Shown here one piece after another: positions 31,938-41,503 of a stretch of 64,000 bases of DNA. How positions within the stretch are numbered: the first letter of the stretch is position 1; every line of letters begins with the position of its first letter. A model generated the notes under the pieces. It was not told where the DNA came from. It ran no database searches and saw nothing but the letters and a program-made list of their open reading frames with translations. The translations under genes were made by a program, and so were the position numbers. Source of the DNA: Rhodoferax lithotrophicus (GTDB lineage Bacteria; Pseudomonadota; Gammaproteobacteria; Burkholderiales; Burkholderiaceae_C); contig NZ_AP024238.1 in NCBI RefSeq assembly GCF_019973615.1, positions 4,795,989-4,859,988 on the forward strand, in the 5' to 3' direction.

Positions 31938-33761
31938 TCATGCCCCCAACCTGCGCCCAAACCCACCCTCTCCCCCCACCCCAATCAGCAGCCGGTGCGT
32001 GGCCCTTGTGGCTGCCACGTAAAACACCCGCGCCGCTTCCTTCTCATCCTCCCCCGGCGCCGGCATGTGGCCCACGCCGGGCAGTGCCACTACCGGGAAC
32101 TCCAGGCCTTTGCTGACCTTCATGGTCATCACCTTGATCTTGTTGCTGGCGGGATCAAAGTCGCCGGTGCTGACGCGGTTTTCCAGCGGCAGGCCGCGCT
32201 GGTGCAGCACATGGGCGCACAGGTCGCGAGTTTTCCGGTCTGGGCACAGCACCGCCATGTCGCCCCAGGCGTGGCCTTCTTTGTGGGCGTTGGCCAAGTG
32301 GTCGGCGATGGCCTGCGCCTCGTCGCGCAGGGTGGGCAGGCGGATGATCAGCGGGGCTTCGCCCTCGCGCCCGCAGCTGACGGGTTTCACCAGCGGGATA
32401 CCGTCTTCATCCTTGTCATCCGCAGTCAGCAGGTCGGCGGCGACCAGGCTGGCGGTTTGCAAAATCTGCTGGGTGTTGCGGTAGTTGATTTTCAGGATGG
32501 TGGTGCGGCCCTGGGCCTGGATGCCCAAGCTTTTGAAGCTGAATTTGTGGCTGCCGTTGCGTGCGGTGTGGTGCTCGTAAATGCTCTGCGCATCGTCAAA
32601 CAGCACCAGCAGGCTGTTGCTGGCGGGGTCCACCATTTGCACCACCAGCTTGAGCCATTCGGGGGCAAAGTCGTGGCCTTCGTCGATCAGCACCGCCTGG
32701 TATTGGCCGCCGGGGATTTGGTTGCGCTCCACGCCCCGGATGACGGCTTCCACAAGATCATCAAAAAAGTGAGCGCCTTGCGCAGGCAGCGTCTGCCCAA
32801 ACGCCCTAATTTGTTCATGACACCATTTGTGAAAGTGGCGCACGTGCACCTGGTCACTCAAGCCCTTGGCGTGCATCACGCTGGCCAGCTTCACGCCCAG
32901 CGGTTCGTTAAAGCACAGGATCAGAATGGGTTTGCTGCTGGCGCTGCTGGCCCGGGCCAGATGTTCAGCGCGGTAGCCCAGGATCATGGTTTTGCCCGAA
33001 CCGGCCACGCCGTGGATCACGCGGTGGCCATCGCCCAAACTGCGGGCCAGTTGCTCCTGCTGCAAGTCCATCACCCGCATGATGCCGGGCAGTTCGGCAT
33101 CGAGATCGTTGTCGTCAAACAGCGTTCCCTGGGCGGGTACGCGCACTTGCGGGAACATGATCCAGCGCACCCGGTCGATCATGGGCAGGCTGAGCACGCC
33201 GCGCATCAGGTAGGGGAACATGTCCCACAGGCGGCTTTGTATGTCTTCGGGGTCGGCCGACTCCAGCATCTCGTCTTTGCACAACACGCGGTGCGGCTCG
33301 ATGGCGTGTTGCAGCTCAGCCGCCTTGAACTGCTGGCGGGTGATGTTGGGCAGCACCACGCCGTAGCTCCATGGAAAGGCCAGGTTGCCGGCGTGCGGGC
33401 CGTCAGGTTGGGTGAGTTGCGGGTCGCGTTTCAGGGCATCGACCACCTGGTGGGCGTACTGGCGAGCTTGCTCCAGCGGGTTGAGCACGGTTTTGGGCAG
33501 GCCGTCGGGGGCGATCACCCATGCTTGCTTGTCGGCCTGCGCAATGGTGGCGGGCTTCCAGTCTTTCACCTCCAGAATCAGCAGGCCACGGCGCGGGTGT
33601 AGCACCACAAAATCAGGGTGGGCGTTGGTGGGGCCAACCGGCACGTCGTACCACAGCAGGTAGTCGTCGTCGAGCTTCTTTTCCAGCCGCTCGGCCAGTC
33701 GTTTTTCACCGGAGGTCATGCGTGACACGCATGCGCTGAAAGCCGGTATCAGAGTCGCCAT
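31938..33761 (-). CDS. NERD domain-containing UvrD-like helicase
   Basis: 607 residues. An N-terminal NERD nuclease-related domain (about 20-125; HPDFVVLHPRRGLLILEVKD) leads to a UvrD/PcrA-type ATPase: Walker A GVAGSGKTM near 253-261, VLIDEGHDFAPEW (motif II), LKINYRNTQQIL (motif IV-like), and KVSKGLEFPVVALPGVG with VFYVAATRATHRL (motifs V-VI). Such proteins are scattered in bacteria and linked to defence or DNA repair. The ATG at 33761 follows a weak ribosome site. A truncated paralogue lies at 30248-30456. Confidence 0.9.
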   Translation of the reverse strand: MATLIPAFSACVSRMTSGEKRLAERLEKKLDDDYLLWYDVPVGPTNAHPDFVVLHPRRGLLILEVKDWKPATIAQADKQAWVIAPDGLPKTVLNPLEQARQYAHQVVDALKRDPQLTQPDGPHAGNLAFPWSYGVVLPNITRQQFKAAELQHAIEPHRVLCKDEMLESADPEDIQSRLWDMFPYLMRGVLSLPMIDRVRWIMFPQVRVPAQGTLFDDNDLDAELPGIMRVMDLQQEQLARSLGDGHRVIHGVAGSGKTMILGYRAEHLARASSASSKPILILCFNEPLGVKLASVMHAKGLSDQVHVRHFHKWCHEQIRAFGQTLPAQGAHFFDDLVEAVIRGVERNQIPGGQYQAVLIDEGHDFAPEWLKLVVQMVDPASNSLLVLFDDAQSIYEHHTARNGSHKFSFKSLGIQAQGRTTILKINYRNTQQILQTASLVAADLLTADDKDEDGIPLVKPVSCGREGEAPLIIRLPTLRDEAQAIADHLANAHKEGHAWGDMAVLCPDRKTRDLCAHVLHQRGLPLENRVSTGDFDPASNKIKVMTMKVSKGLEFPVVALPGVGHMPAPGEDEKEAARVFYVAATRATHRLLIGVGGEGGFGRRLGA

Positions 33762-33779
33762 GGGTGGTGTTCTGGCGGG

Positions 33780-33944
33780 CTACTTTTTGTTGGTGAAAAG
33801 CAGCGACACCCCCACCGCAATCAGAATCGCCGGCCACCAGGTTTTCAGCAGCTCGGCCAGGCTGACATTGACCAGCCCCAGGTTGGTCAGCAGAAAAAAC
33901 GTGCCCACGCCAATCAGCACAATGGCTGCAACATTTCCCTTCAT
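33780..33944 (-). CDS. 54-residue LiaI/LiaF-type transmembrane protein
   Basis: Reverse strand, ATG 33944 to TAG 33780, with AGGAAC before the start. Two hydrophobic helices, VAAIVLIGVGTFFLLTNLGL and LKTWWPAILIAVGVSLLF, match the LiaI-LiaF-like (DUF5668) membrane domain. In firmicutes and some others this domain takes part in envelope stress sensing. It is only the membrane part, with no toast-rack domain. It sits 18 bp before the helicase start and may be co-transcribed with it. Confidence 0.75.
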   Translation of the reverse strand: MKGNVAAIVLIGVGTFFLLTNLGLVNVSLAELLKTWWPAILIAVGVSLLFTNKK

Positions 33945-34081
33945 GGTGTTCCTTTGTTTGAAATGGAAACATTGTCGTTAAGTTTGCCAAATCCGTACGT
34001 GATTGGAGGTGTGTGTCAGCGTTCAAGAAGCCGCATATGCGCTAATGGCAGCTATTCTTGAGGTTGATTTTGGAGATATCC

Positions 34082-35383
34082 ATGACGCGAGTTGGAGCGT
34101 GTTGGTTGGCCATGGTGATGGGCTTGATTCTGGCGTTGACCGGGTGCGAGCGTGCGCCAGAACGCCCCACCAGCACACCGCCCAAAACCACCATCACCTT
34201 TCTGCACTATTTCACCGATTCGCTCAGTGGTGGCATTGACGACATGGCGCGCAGCTTCAACAACAGCAATACACAGTACGAGCTCAAGGCGGTGTCGCTG
34301 GATCATGAGGCGTTTAAAACCAGTATTCAGGAGTCCCTCAAGTCTGATCAGCCGCCAGACCTGTATGCCTATTGGGCCGGCGCGCGCACCGCATCTTTGG
34401 TGGCTGATCTGGAGCCGCTGGACGATGTCTGGCAAAAAGCCCGGCTCGATCAGGTGTTTGCACCCAGCCTGGTTCGTGCTGCCAGCAGTTACCAGGGACA
34501 CAAATATCTGCTGCCCTTGACGCAGCACTACGTGGCTTTTTTCTACAACAAGAAGGTGTTTGCCCAACACGGGCTCAAGCCCCCGGGCAACTGGGCCGAA
34601 TTTCTGGCGGTATGCGCCACGCTCAAGGCCCATGGTGTGGTACCCATTGCCCTGGGGGCCAAGGACAAATGGCCGGCGCAGTTCTGGTTTGACCTGTTGC
34701 TGTTGCGAACTGCACCCTATGAATTTCGTGAGCAGTTGATGGCGGGCCAGGTCAGCTACAACCACCCCAAGGTGAAAGCGGTGTTTGCCCAATGGGCCAG
34801 CCTGATGGAGCAGGGCTATTTCAACGACAAGCCCAACACACAAGCGTGGGACAGCGGTGCCAATGAAATGGTCTACCAGGGCCGAGCCGCCATGACGCTG
34901 ATGGGCACCTGGAACATTGGTTATTTTGGCAACGCCGCGCACCAATGGGTGGCCGGGCAGGACTACGACTTTTTCCCATTTCCCGTGGTGTCGCCAGATA
35001 TTCCCGTGGTGGCCTTGGGGCCGATTGACGGGCTGGTGCTGCCAAAAAAAGCCCTGAACCGCGAAGGCGCCAAACAGGCCATGGTGTACCTTGCAGGCAT
35101 TGAGGCACAACAAGCCATCAGCCATGGCAGTGGTGCGTTGGCCCCCAGCATTCTGGTGCCGCGCGCGTTTTACAGCGACATTCAGCAGCGTGTGCTGATG
35201 GCCATTGAGCAAAGCCCGCAGTTTGCCTTCAATTACGACCTGTCCACCCCACCCGCCGTGGCTGAATTGGGGCTGGCGGCGTTCTCCGAGTTTTTGGCCT
35301 TTCCCAAAGCCTACCCGGAAATCCTGGTCAAGCTCGGCCATGATGCCAGCGCACGTTTTCAAAGCCTCAACACCAAGCCCTAA
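34082..35383 (+). CDS. extracellular solute-binding lipoprotein (family 1, sugar-type)
   Basis: 433 residues from the ATG at 34082. The signal peptide ends in a lipobox ALTGC near residue 24, so the protein is a lipoprotein. TITFLHYFTDSLSGGIDDMA and LMGTWNIGYFGNAAHQW mark family 1 (maltose/oligosaccharide-type) binding proteins. No ABC permease or ATPase is near. Instead the next gene, 3 bp downstream, encodes a GGDEF-EAL protein with a periplasmic domain, so it probably works as a sensor rather than for import. Confidence 0.88.
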   Translation: MTRVGACWLAMVMGLILALTGCERAPERPTSTPPKTTITFLHYFTDSLSGGIDDMARSFNNSNTQYELKAVSLDHEAFKTSIQESLKSDQPPDLYAYWAGARTASLVADLEPLDDVWQKARLDQVFAPSLVRAASSYQGHKYLLPLTQHYVAFFYNKKVFAQHGLKPPGNWAEFLAVCATLKAHGVVPIALGAKDKWPAQFWFDLLLLRTAPYEFREQLMAGQVSYNHPKVKAVFAQWASLMEQGYFNDKPNTQAWDSGANEMVYQGRAAMTLMGTWNIGYFGNAAHQWVAGQDYDFFPFPVVSPDIPVVALGPIDGLVLPKKALNREGAKQAMVYLAGIEAQQAISHGSGALAPSILVPRAFYSDIQQRVLMAIEQSPQFAFNYDLSTPPAVAELGLAAFSEFLAFPKAYPEILVKLGHDASARFQSLNTKP

Positions 35384-35386
35384 ACC

Positions 35387-38254
35387 GTGCACCTATTTAA
35401 TCAACTGAAGTTACGGCAGAAAGTGGGGCTCAGCTTTGGTGTGCTGATGGCTTTGATGATTGCCAATGCCGTTGTGGTTGCACTGGCAACATGGTCTGTC
35501 TCGCAGCAAATGGGTCACCAAAAAATGATGACCAACGTGTTGGCCGAAGTCAGCCAGGTCAGGCTGCTGGCAAGCCGCTTTGTCAACAACCATTCGCGTG
35601 ATGCGGCCCAGCAGGTTTTTCAAATCCTGTCAACGACCCGCGATCAGGTTGAACGCGCGGATGCAGTTTTGACGGCCGATCAACGTCAAAGCATGTTGTC
35701 GCTACTGGATGACTTCAAGCTGAATTTTCAGAAATACGTGGTGGAAATCGACCAGAAGGCCGCGCTTGAAAGCCGGGCCTCTGCGCTGGGAAAGTACATG
35801 GCGCTGCAGCTGCAAGAGGCACAAGACCAAACCTTCATCCGTGCACACCCGGACACTTTGCGCGCCTTGAATGTGCTGGAGTTTCAGCTCATGACGCTGC
35901 AATGGGCCGCCAACATCAGGCCGGCCATGGGTTCCCCTGCCGTGGTGGATGCAGCAGCAGACATTCATCAAACCCTGGCCACATTGCGGAACAGCAGCAC
36001 GTTTACCAACGGTCATCAACGTGATGGCCTGCTGCTGTTTCGCATTGAGCGTGATGCCCTTGACTATTTGGCGAGTTTTGAGAATTCCCAACGCTACCAG
36101 CGCCTGAATGCCAGCACCGAAAACACGCTTTTCAGAATTTCGGACGAATTCAAGGTTGCGGTCCAACAGGTTGAGCTCAGTGTGGCGCAAGTCATGCACA
36201 ACCGCATCACCCAGGTGGTGGTGGTGGTGTTGGCCATTTTTGTGGTGTCGGTGTTCAGTGCATGGGCCTTGACGCGCTCCCTGCGCCGTGCCATCTTGCA
36301 ACCGGTGCAGGCGCTGGTGGGGGCCACCCACGAAATTGCCAACGGTAACCTGCAAGCCCGTGCCCACATCGAGGTGGATGACGAGGTAGGTGAATTGTCC
36401 AGATCGTTCAACCAAATGGCCTGCAACCTGGCAGAGTCACGCGTCGAGCTGCTGGACAAACAAGACGCGCTGCAGCGTGCGCAAGACAGTCTGGAGCAGC
36501 GTATTCAAGAACGCACCGAGCAGCTGGTGGCTGCCAACCATGCCCTCGCTGCCCGCGAGCTGCTGGTCAACCAGATCATGGACACCGCACCCATTTCGGT
36601 ATTTCTGGTGGATATGACCGGGCGCATCACCCAGGCCAACAGCAGCATGGTCGAGATGTTTGGTTACCCCATGGACACGCTGATTGGCATGGAGTATGTG
36701 GCGCTGGTGGACCCTACCGAGATTGAAATGCGCCGCCAGAAAATGCTGGCCCTGATGAACAGCGAAATTTCCATCGTTGATCTGGACCGCAAGTTTCTCC
36801 GCGCTAATGGGGAAGAGTTCTGGGCACATCTGACAGGCAAGCTGATCAGCGGTGTGGCGGGTGAAAAGCTTGGTCTGGTGGGTGTGATTGCCGACATCAC
36901 CGCGCAGCGGGAACATCAGCAGCAGCTGGAAAGTATTGCCCACTTTGATGCACTCACCGGCTTGCCCAACCGCCTGTTGCTGGCTGACCGTTTGCAGCAG
37001 GCCCTGATCCAGTGCCAGCGCAAAAACAATATGCTGGCCGTGGCCTACCTGGATCTGGATGGGTTCAAGGCGGTCAACGACAGCCACGGCCATGAGGCGG
37101 GCGACGACCTGCTGGTAGCCCTGTCCCGACGCATGAAAGAGTGCCTGCGAGAGGGCGACACCCTGGCCCGCATTGGCGGCGATGAGTTTGTGGCGGTGCT
37201 GGTGGATTTGCAGTCGATTGACGATTGCCAGCCGCTGTTACAACGCTTATTACATGCGGCCTGCAGCCAGGTGACCAGCAACACCCGCGCAGGGCCGAAA
37301 GAGCTGAAGGTATCGGCCAGCATTGGGGTCACGGTTTTCCCGCGCGACCCCAGTGATGCCGATGGCCTGATGCGCCATGCCGACCAGGCCATGTATGTGG
37401 CCAAACAATCCGGCAAGAACGCTTACCATTTGTTTGATATGGCCCATGATGAAGCCATCAAGACCCAACACGAAAGCCAGGAACGCATGCGCAGCGCCTT
37501 GATTCAAAACGAACTGGTGCTGTATTACCAACCCAAAGTGAACATGCGCACGGGTCAGGTCACCGGGGCTGAGGCACTGATTCGCTGGGCGCATCCGCAG
37601 CACGGTTTGCTGGCCCCGGCGGCTTTTTTGCCCACCATTGAAGACTTGCCTGTCAGCATTGAAGTGGGTGAGTGGGTGATTGCCAGCGCCCTGGCGCAAA
37701 TGAGCGCCTGGCAGGCCATGGGCTTGCATCTGCCGGTCAGCGTGAACATCAGTGCCTACCAGTTGCAACAAAGCCGGTTTGCTATCCGCCTGAATGAATT
37801 GTTGGCCACCTATGCGGATGTTCATCCCTCCTGGATTCAGCTTGAGGTGCTGGAAACCAGTGCGCTTGAAGACATGGGCAAAGTGGGCCAGGTCATGCGT
37901 GATTGCCATGCCATGGGGGTGCACTTTGCACTGGACGACTTTGGCACCGGCTACTCGTCCCTCACCTACCTCAAGCGTTTGCCCGCCAGCACGCTGAAGA
38001 TCGACCAGAGTTTTGTGCGCGACATGCTCGACGACCCGGGTGATCTGGCCATCGTCAACGGGGTCGTGGGGCTGGCCAGGTCATTCAGCCGCGAGGTCAT
38101 TGCCGAAGGGGTGGAGACCTGTTTGCATGGCGAAAAACTGCTCTCCATCGGATGCGAACTGGCCCAGGGCTATGGCATTGCCCGGCCCATGCCCGCCCAC
38201 CAAATCCCCGAATGGGTTGCCAACTGGCATCAGGAAGCCCGTTGGTCGGCTTGA
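35387..38254 (+). CDS. HAMP-PAS-GGDEF-EAL c-di-GMP protein
   Basis: 955 residues, starting with GTG at 35387, 3 bp after the binding protein gene. Two transmembrane helices (about 14-34 and 272-295) bracket a helical periplasmic domain. HAMP (about 296-350), PAS (about 390-510), GGDEF (about 515-685; RIGGDEFVAVL) and EAL (about 695-945; EALIRW, DDFGTGYSSLTYLKRLP, EVIAEGVET) follow. All main active-site motifs of both cyclase and phosphodiesterase are intact, so it may make and break c-di-GMP. The neighbouring lipoprotein is its likely ligand-sensing partner. Confidence 0.92.
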   Translation: MHLFNQLKLRQKVGLSFGVLMALMIANAVVVALATWSVSQQMGHQKMMTNVLAEVSQVRLLASRFVNNHSRDAAQQVFQILSTTRDQVERADAVLTADQRQSMLSLLDDFKLNFQKYVVEIDQKAALESRASALGKYMALQLQEAQDQTFIRAHPDTLRALNVLEFQLMTLQWAANIRPAMGSPAVVDAAADIHQTLATLRNSSTFTNGHQRDGLLLFRIERDALDYLASFENSQRYQRLNASTENTLFRISDEFKVAVQQVELSVAQVMHNRITQVVVVVLAIFVVSVFSAWALTRSLRRAILQPVQALVGATHEIANGNLQARAHIEVDDEVGELSRSFNQMACNLAESRVELLDKQDALQRAQDSLEQRIQERTEQLVAANHALAARELLVNQIMDTAPISVFLVDMTGRITQANSSMVEMFGYPMDTLIGMEYVALVDPTEIEMRRQKMLALMNSEISIVDLDRKFLRANGEEFWAHLTGKLISGVAGEKLGLVGVIADITAQREHQQQLESIAHFDALTGLPNRLLLADRLQQALIQCQRKNNMLAVAYLDLDGFKAVNDSHGHEAGDDLLVALSRRMKECLREGDTLARIGGDEFVAVLVDLQSIDDCQPLLQRLLHAACSQVTSNTRAGPKELKVSASIGVTVFPRDPSDADGLMRHADQAMYVAKQSGKNAYHLFDMAHDEAIKTQHESQERMRSALIQNELVLYYQPKVNMRTGQVTGAEALIRWAHPQHGLLAPAAFLPTIEDLPVSIEVGEWVIASALAQMSAWQAMGLHLPVSVNISAYQLQQSRFAIRLNELLATYADVHPSWIQLEVLETSALEDMGKVGQVMRDCHAMGVHFALDDFGTGYSSLTYLKRLPASTLKIDQSFVRDMLDDPGDLAIVNGVVGLARSFSREVIAEGVETCLHGEKLLSIGCELAQGYGIARPMPAHQIPEWVANWHQEARWSA

Positions 38255-38263
38255 CCGGGGTGA

Positions 38264-40057
38264 TCACACCTCGTCCCAGTCCTTCCAGTTCACTTCGTGC
38301 GTGGCGCGATAAATGTTGACCGCACTGCCCACCGTGGGGGCAAAGATGTCGTGGCCGATGATGTCGAGTGTGCCGTAGGCGTGCAGCCGGTCTTTGATCT
38401 GGCCCTTGAGCCCGGCAAAACACAGCTCAATGCCTTGGTGCTTGAGCTCGTGGTACAGGCTCACCAGGGCATCTGCGGCAGTGATGTCGATGTTGGTAAT
38501 GGCATCAGCCACCACCACCAGGCGGTGGGTCGGGGTGGGCGCGCTGGCCACGGCGTGTTTGGCCTCTTCACGAAAGACCTCGCCATTGGCAAAAAACAGC
38601 TGGGCATCCCAGCGAAAAAGCACCAGGCCGGGCACCTGGCGACCCTCAGGGTGGCGACTGATATCGTGGTAACCCTTGGTGCCATCCAGCCGTGCCAGCA
38701 CCGCAAAATACGGGTGCCAGGTGTTCCACAACAGCAGCAACATGGCCAGCGCCAGGGTGATCACAATACCTTCGATCACGCCAATCAGTGCCACACCAAA
38801 AAAGCTGGTCAGCGACAGGGCAAATTCAATCTTGTTCAGCCGGTACAGCTCACGCATGCCCGCCACATCGGCAAATGACAGGCAGGCAGCTATCACCACC
38901 GCAGCCAGCGCCGCACTGGGCAGGCTTTGCAGCAGCCACGGGGCCAGCATCAGCAGCCCGGCCACCGCCAGCGCCCCCACCACACCGGTGAGCTGGGTTT
39001 TGGAGCCTGCCGCTTCCGCCACCGGTGTGCGTGAGGCGCTGGCACTGACCGAAAAACCCTGAAACAGCCCGGCCGCCATGTTGGCCATGCCCAGCGCCAG
39101 CATTTCCTGGTTCTGGTGGACCTGGTAGCCGCCGCGTTGAGCCAGCAGGCGCGACAGCACGCTGGTGTCGGCAAACGACAGCAGCGAGATGATCACCGCG
39201 CCGGGCAGCAGCAGCTGCACGTCAGCCAGGGACACCTGTGGAAACTGCCAATGCGGCAGGCCTTGTGGCAGGCTGCCCACCACCGAAATGTGCGCACTGT
39301 CGGCCAGGTTGAACACGGCGGACACCGCCGTGGCCAGCACCACCGCCATCAACACACCAGGCCAGCGCCGGCGGTAGTGCGCAATCAGCAAAATCAGCGC
39401 CAGACAGCCCGCGCCGATCAACAAGGCCACCGGATTGGTTTGGCCGGCGGCAATACCCTGAACCAGCAGCGCGGTTTTTTCCAGCAAACCATCGGCCTTG
39501 ACCGAAAAACCAAACACTTTGGGAAACTGACCAACCAGCACGGTCAGGGCAATGGCGTTCAAAAAGCCGATGCGAATGGGTTTGGACAGCAGATCCGCCA
39601 CCATGCCCAGCCGGGCCAGCCCGATCAGCAGCGAGCAGATGCCCGACAAGATGGCCAGCATGCCCGCCAGCGCAATGGCGCGCTCAACACTGCCTGCGGC
39701 CATGGGCAGGATCAGCGCCGCAATCACCGCCGTCAGCGTCGAGTCCGGCCCCAGCACCAGGATGCGACTGGGGCCAAACAGCGCATAGGCCAGCAGCGGG
39801 ATGATGCTGGCGTACAGGCCGTGAATGGCAGGCAGGCCCGAGGCTTCGGCATAACCCATGCCCACCGGCACCAGAATGGCGGTCAGTACCAGGCCCGCAC
39901 CCAGGTCATGAAATAACCACGCCATCTTGTAGTGGCACAGGGTGGCCAGTCCGGGCATCCAGCGTTGCAGCAGGGTGAACAGTTGCCCAACCCGTTGCAT
40001 GGTGTCTGGCGGTGTCCCAGGGGCTGGGAGAGGTGGGGCGTGGGGGGTGTCGTCCAT
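38264..40057 (-). CDS. SulP family anion transporter with STAS domain
   Basis: 597 residues from the ATG at 40057. The multi-helix SulP core contains LVLTAILVPVGMGYAEASGL near 60-79 and LPAIHGLYASIIPLLAYALF after it, and a C-terminal STAS domain (about 450-585) has VVVADAITNIDITAADALVS. SulP proteins carry sulfate, bicarbonate or other anions. The gene converges on the GGDEF-EAL gene with a 9-bp gap. The substrate is not shown by the context. Confidence 0.9.
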   Translation of the reverse strand: MDDTPHAPPLPAPGTPPDTMQRVGQLFTLLQRWMPGLATLCHYKMAWLFHDLGAGLVLTAILVPVGMGYAEASGLPAIHGLYASIIPLLAYALFGPSRILVLGPDSTLTAVIAALILPMAAGSVERAIALAGMLAILSGICSLLIGLARLGMVADLLSKPIRIGFLNAIALTVLVGQFPKVFGFSVKADGLLEKTALLVQGIAAGQTNPVALLIGAGCLALILLIAHYRRRWPGVLMAVVLATAVSAVFNLADSAHISVVGSLPQGLPHWQFPQVSLADVQLLLPGAVIISLLSFADTSVLSRLLAQRGGYQVHQNQEMLALGMANMAAGLFQGFSVSASASRTPVAEAAGSKTQLTGVVGALAVAGLLMLAPWLLQSLPSAALAAVVIAACLSFADVAGMRELYRLNKIEFALSLTSFFGVALIGVIEGIVITLALAMLLLLWNTWHPYFAVLARLDGTKGYHDISRHPEGRQVPGLVLFRWDAQLFFANGEVFREEAKHAVASAPTPTHRLVVVADAITNIDITAADALVSLYHELKHQGIELCFAGLKGQIKDRLHAYGTLDIIGHDIFAPTVGSAVNIYRATHEVNWKDWDEV

Positions 40058-40113
40058 GTTATGCAGCAAGTTTACGTGCCGCCCGATGCCCTTGCCCCGT
40101 TACCATTGCGGGC

Positions 40114-40521
40114 ATGAAAAAGAATGCTTTGGCGAGTCATGCCACCTGCCCCTGCGACAGCGGTCAACCCTATGGTGCCTGCTGCGGCCCCTGGCACACC
40201 GGGTACGCAGCAGGCCAGCAGGCCCCCACGCCCGAGGCGCTGATGCGCTCACGCTACAGCGCTTATGTGCTGGGGCTGATCGACTACCTGCTGGCCACCT
40301 GGCACCCGTCCACCTCACCGGGGGAGCTGGAGCTGTCACCAGTCAAATGGCTCGGCCTGGAAGTGCGCCACGCACAGGCCACGGGTGATGCCGGCGTGGT
40401 GGAGTTTGTCGCCCGTTACCGCGAAAACGGCCGTGGCGTGCGCCTGCACGAGGTGAGCCGCTTTGTGCGTGAAGACGGGCGCTGGCTGTACATCGACGGG
40501 CAGATGCAGGAGCCGGAGTAA
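40114..40521 (+). CDS. YchJ family protein with SEC-C-type cysteine motif
   Basis: 135 residues from the ATG at 40114. The N-terminal CPCDSGQPYGACCGPWH resembles the zinc-binding SEC-C motif, and YSAYVLGLIDYLLATWHPST with ARYRENGRGVRLHEVSRFVR follows the UPF0225/YchJ pattern. Its function is unknown. It is divergent from the SulP gene, 56 bp away. Confidence 0.88.
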   Translation: MKKNALASHATCPCDSGQPYGACCGPWHTGYAAGQQAPTPEALMRSRYSAYVLGLIDYLLATWHPSTSPGELELSPVKWLGLEVRHAQATGDAGVVEFVARYRENGRGVRLHEVSRFVREDGRWLYIDGQMQEPE

Positions 40522-40549
40522 TGCCATTCTCCGGTCATATTTGTATGGC

Positions 40550-40605
40550 TTTTTGACCTGTAGCGCTTGTCTGGGTTGCGCAAACAGCTATGAATTTAAT
40601 AGTAT
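40550..40605 (+). repeat. dispersed ~55-bp repeat
   Basis: TTTTTGACCTGTAGCGCTTG, then GCGCAAACAGCTATGAATTT. Left TAGCGCTTG and right CAAACAGCTA can pair with one bulge, so this copy shows the hairpin well. Confidence 0.9.
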
Positions 40606-40738
40606 CGCAATCCCCCTCCATGCATGTATTTTCCAGAGACAGGCAAGGGCAAAAAAGCTGCCGGATACCCCGCTACCCATTCCGGGATTACCCCTGGTCA
40701 GCCGCAGGATTGGCATTAAACTTCCCGGAGCCAAACAA

Positions 40739-40768
40739 GGGGAGGCATTGACGGAATGCACCCTCCCC
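40739..40768 (+). promoter_or_regulatory. GC-rich hairpin before the PspA-AAA operon
   Basis: GGGGAGG and CCTCCCC are perfectly complementary and enclose CATT-GACGG-AATG, extending the stem past a small bulge. It lies 69 bp before the first ATG of the operon. There is no T tract, so a terminator is unlikely; an operator or mRNA structure is possible. Confidence 0.35.
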
Positions 40769-40836
40769 ATAGCTGCACCCTAGGCACTGTTCATGGGTAG
40801 TTACGGTTTATCAATCATCGGGGAATGGAGTCACCA

Positions 40837-41499
40837 ATGAAGGGCATGCTGGATTTTCTGGAAAAAGCCGGGCTGGTCAAGAAAGACGAGCCCGTACCGC
40901 CACCCAGTGACAACACGGACACGGCCAGTGCCCCCCCGCTGATCACCGAGCCGCTGATCATGGACATCCCAGCCGCCATACCCAGTGGTGAGCCGCTGGA
41001 CTTGGCCCGCATTTATGCCGACCAGGGGGTGCCTGCCTCCATTTACCCCGCCGAGCGTTTGCTGCGTCTGGTGGATGGCCTGAGCGCCATGGACGAAGCC
41101 ACCCGCCTGATGGCCATCAAAGCCATGGACGCGGCGGATGAATCCTGGTCGATTGAAGACCCGCTGGCCGATGCCGCGGCCAAACTCACCGCCCTGGCCA
41201 CTCATGCCGAACAACTGCAGATGCGCCAGCAAGCGCTGCAAGCCCAGACCCAGGCCCGGCTGGATGCCGTAGCCGCCCGGCAGGCGCAAACCGTGGGCGA
41301 CATCCGCCAACAGATCAGCGAACTCGAAGCCCTGGTAGAGCGTGAACTGGCCCGTGCCGCGCAGGAAACCGCCACACAACAAGCCGCACTCCAGACCGCG
41401 CAGGCACAAACCGCCCGCGAGCTGGGTGAAATCGCCCAAACCAGCCAACGCCTGCAAAGCCTGGCCCGGCAATTTGGCTCAACCCAAGCACAGGAATAA
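40837..41499 (+). CDS. coiled-coil protein, first gene of the PspA-AAA operon
   Basis: 220 residues from the ATG at 40837 (GGAG six bases upstream; ATG 40825 is possible). It starts with the amphipathic stretch MKGMLDFLEKAGLVKK, then a Pro-rich linker, a helical domain (about 60-120: DLARIYADQGVPASIYPAER) and a long Ala/Gln-rich coiled coil (about 125-215). No signal peptide or membrane helix, so cytoplasmic. Family not recognised. Four bases separate it from the next gene. Role within the operon unknown; the coil suggests binding to the PspA-like protein. Confidence 0.75.
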   Translation: MKGMLDFLEKAGLVKKDEPVPPPSDNTDTASAPPLITEPLIMDIPAAIPSGEPLDLARIYADQGVPASIYPAERLLRLVDGLSAMDEATRLMAIKAMDAADESWSIEDPLADAAAKLTALATHAEQLQMRQQALQAQTQARLDAVAARQAQTVGDIRQQISELEALVERELARAAQETATQQAALQTAQAQTARELGEIAQTSQRLQSLARQFGSTQAQE

Positions 41500-41503
41500 C
41501 CCC

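Noticed and set aside
34020..34070. Repeat-like GCGCTAATGGCAGCTATTC before the lipoprotein gene
   Set aside because: The arm GCGCAAG is broken and no left arm is visible; too diverged to count as a copy.
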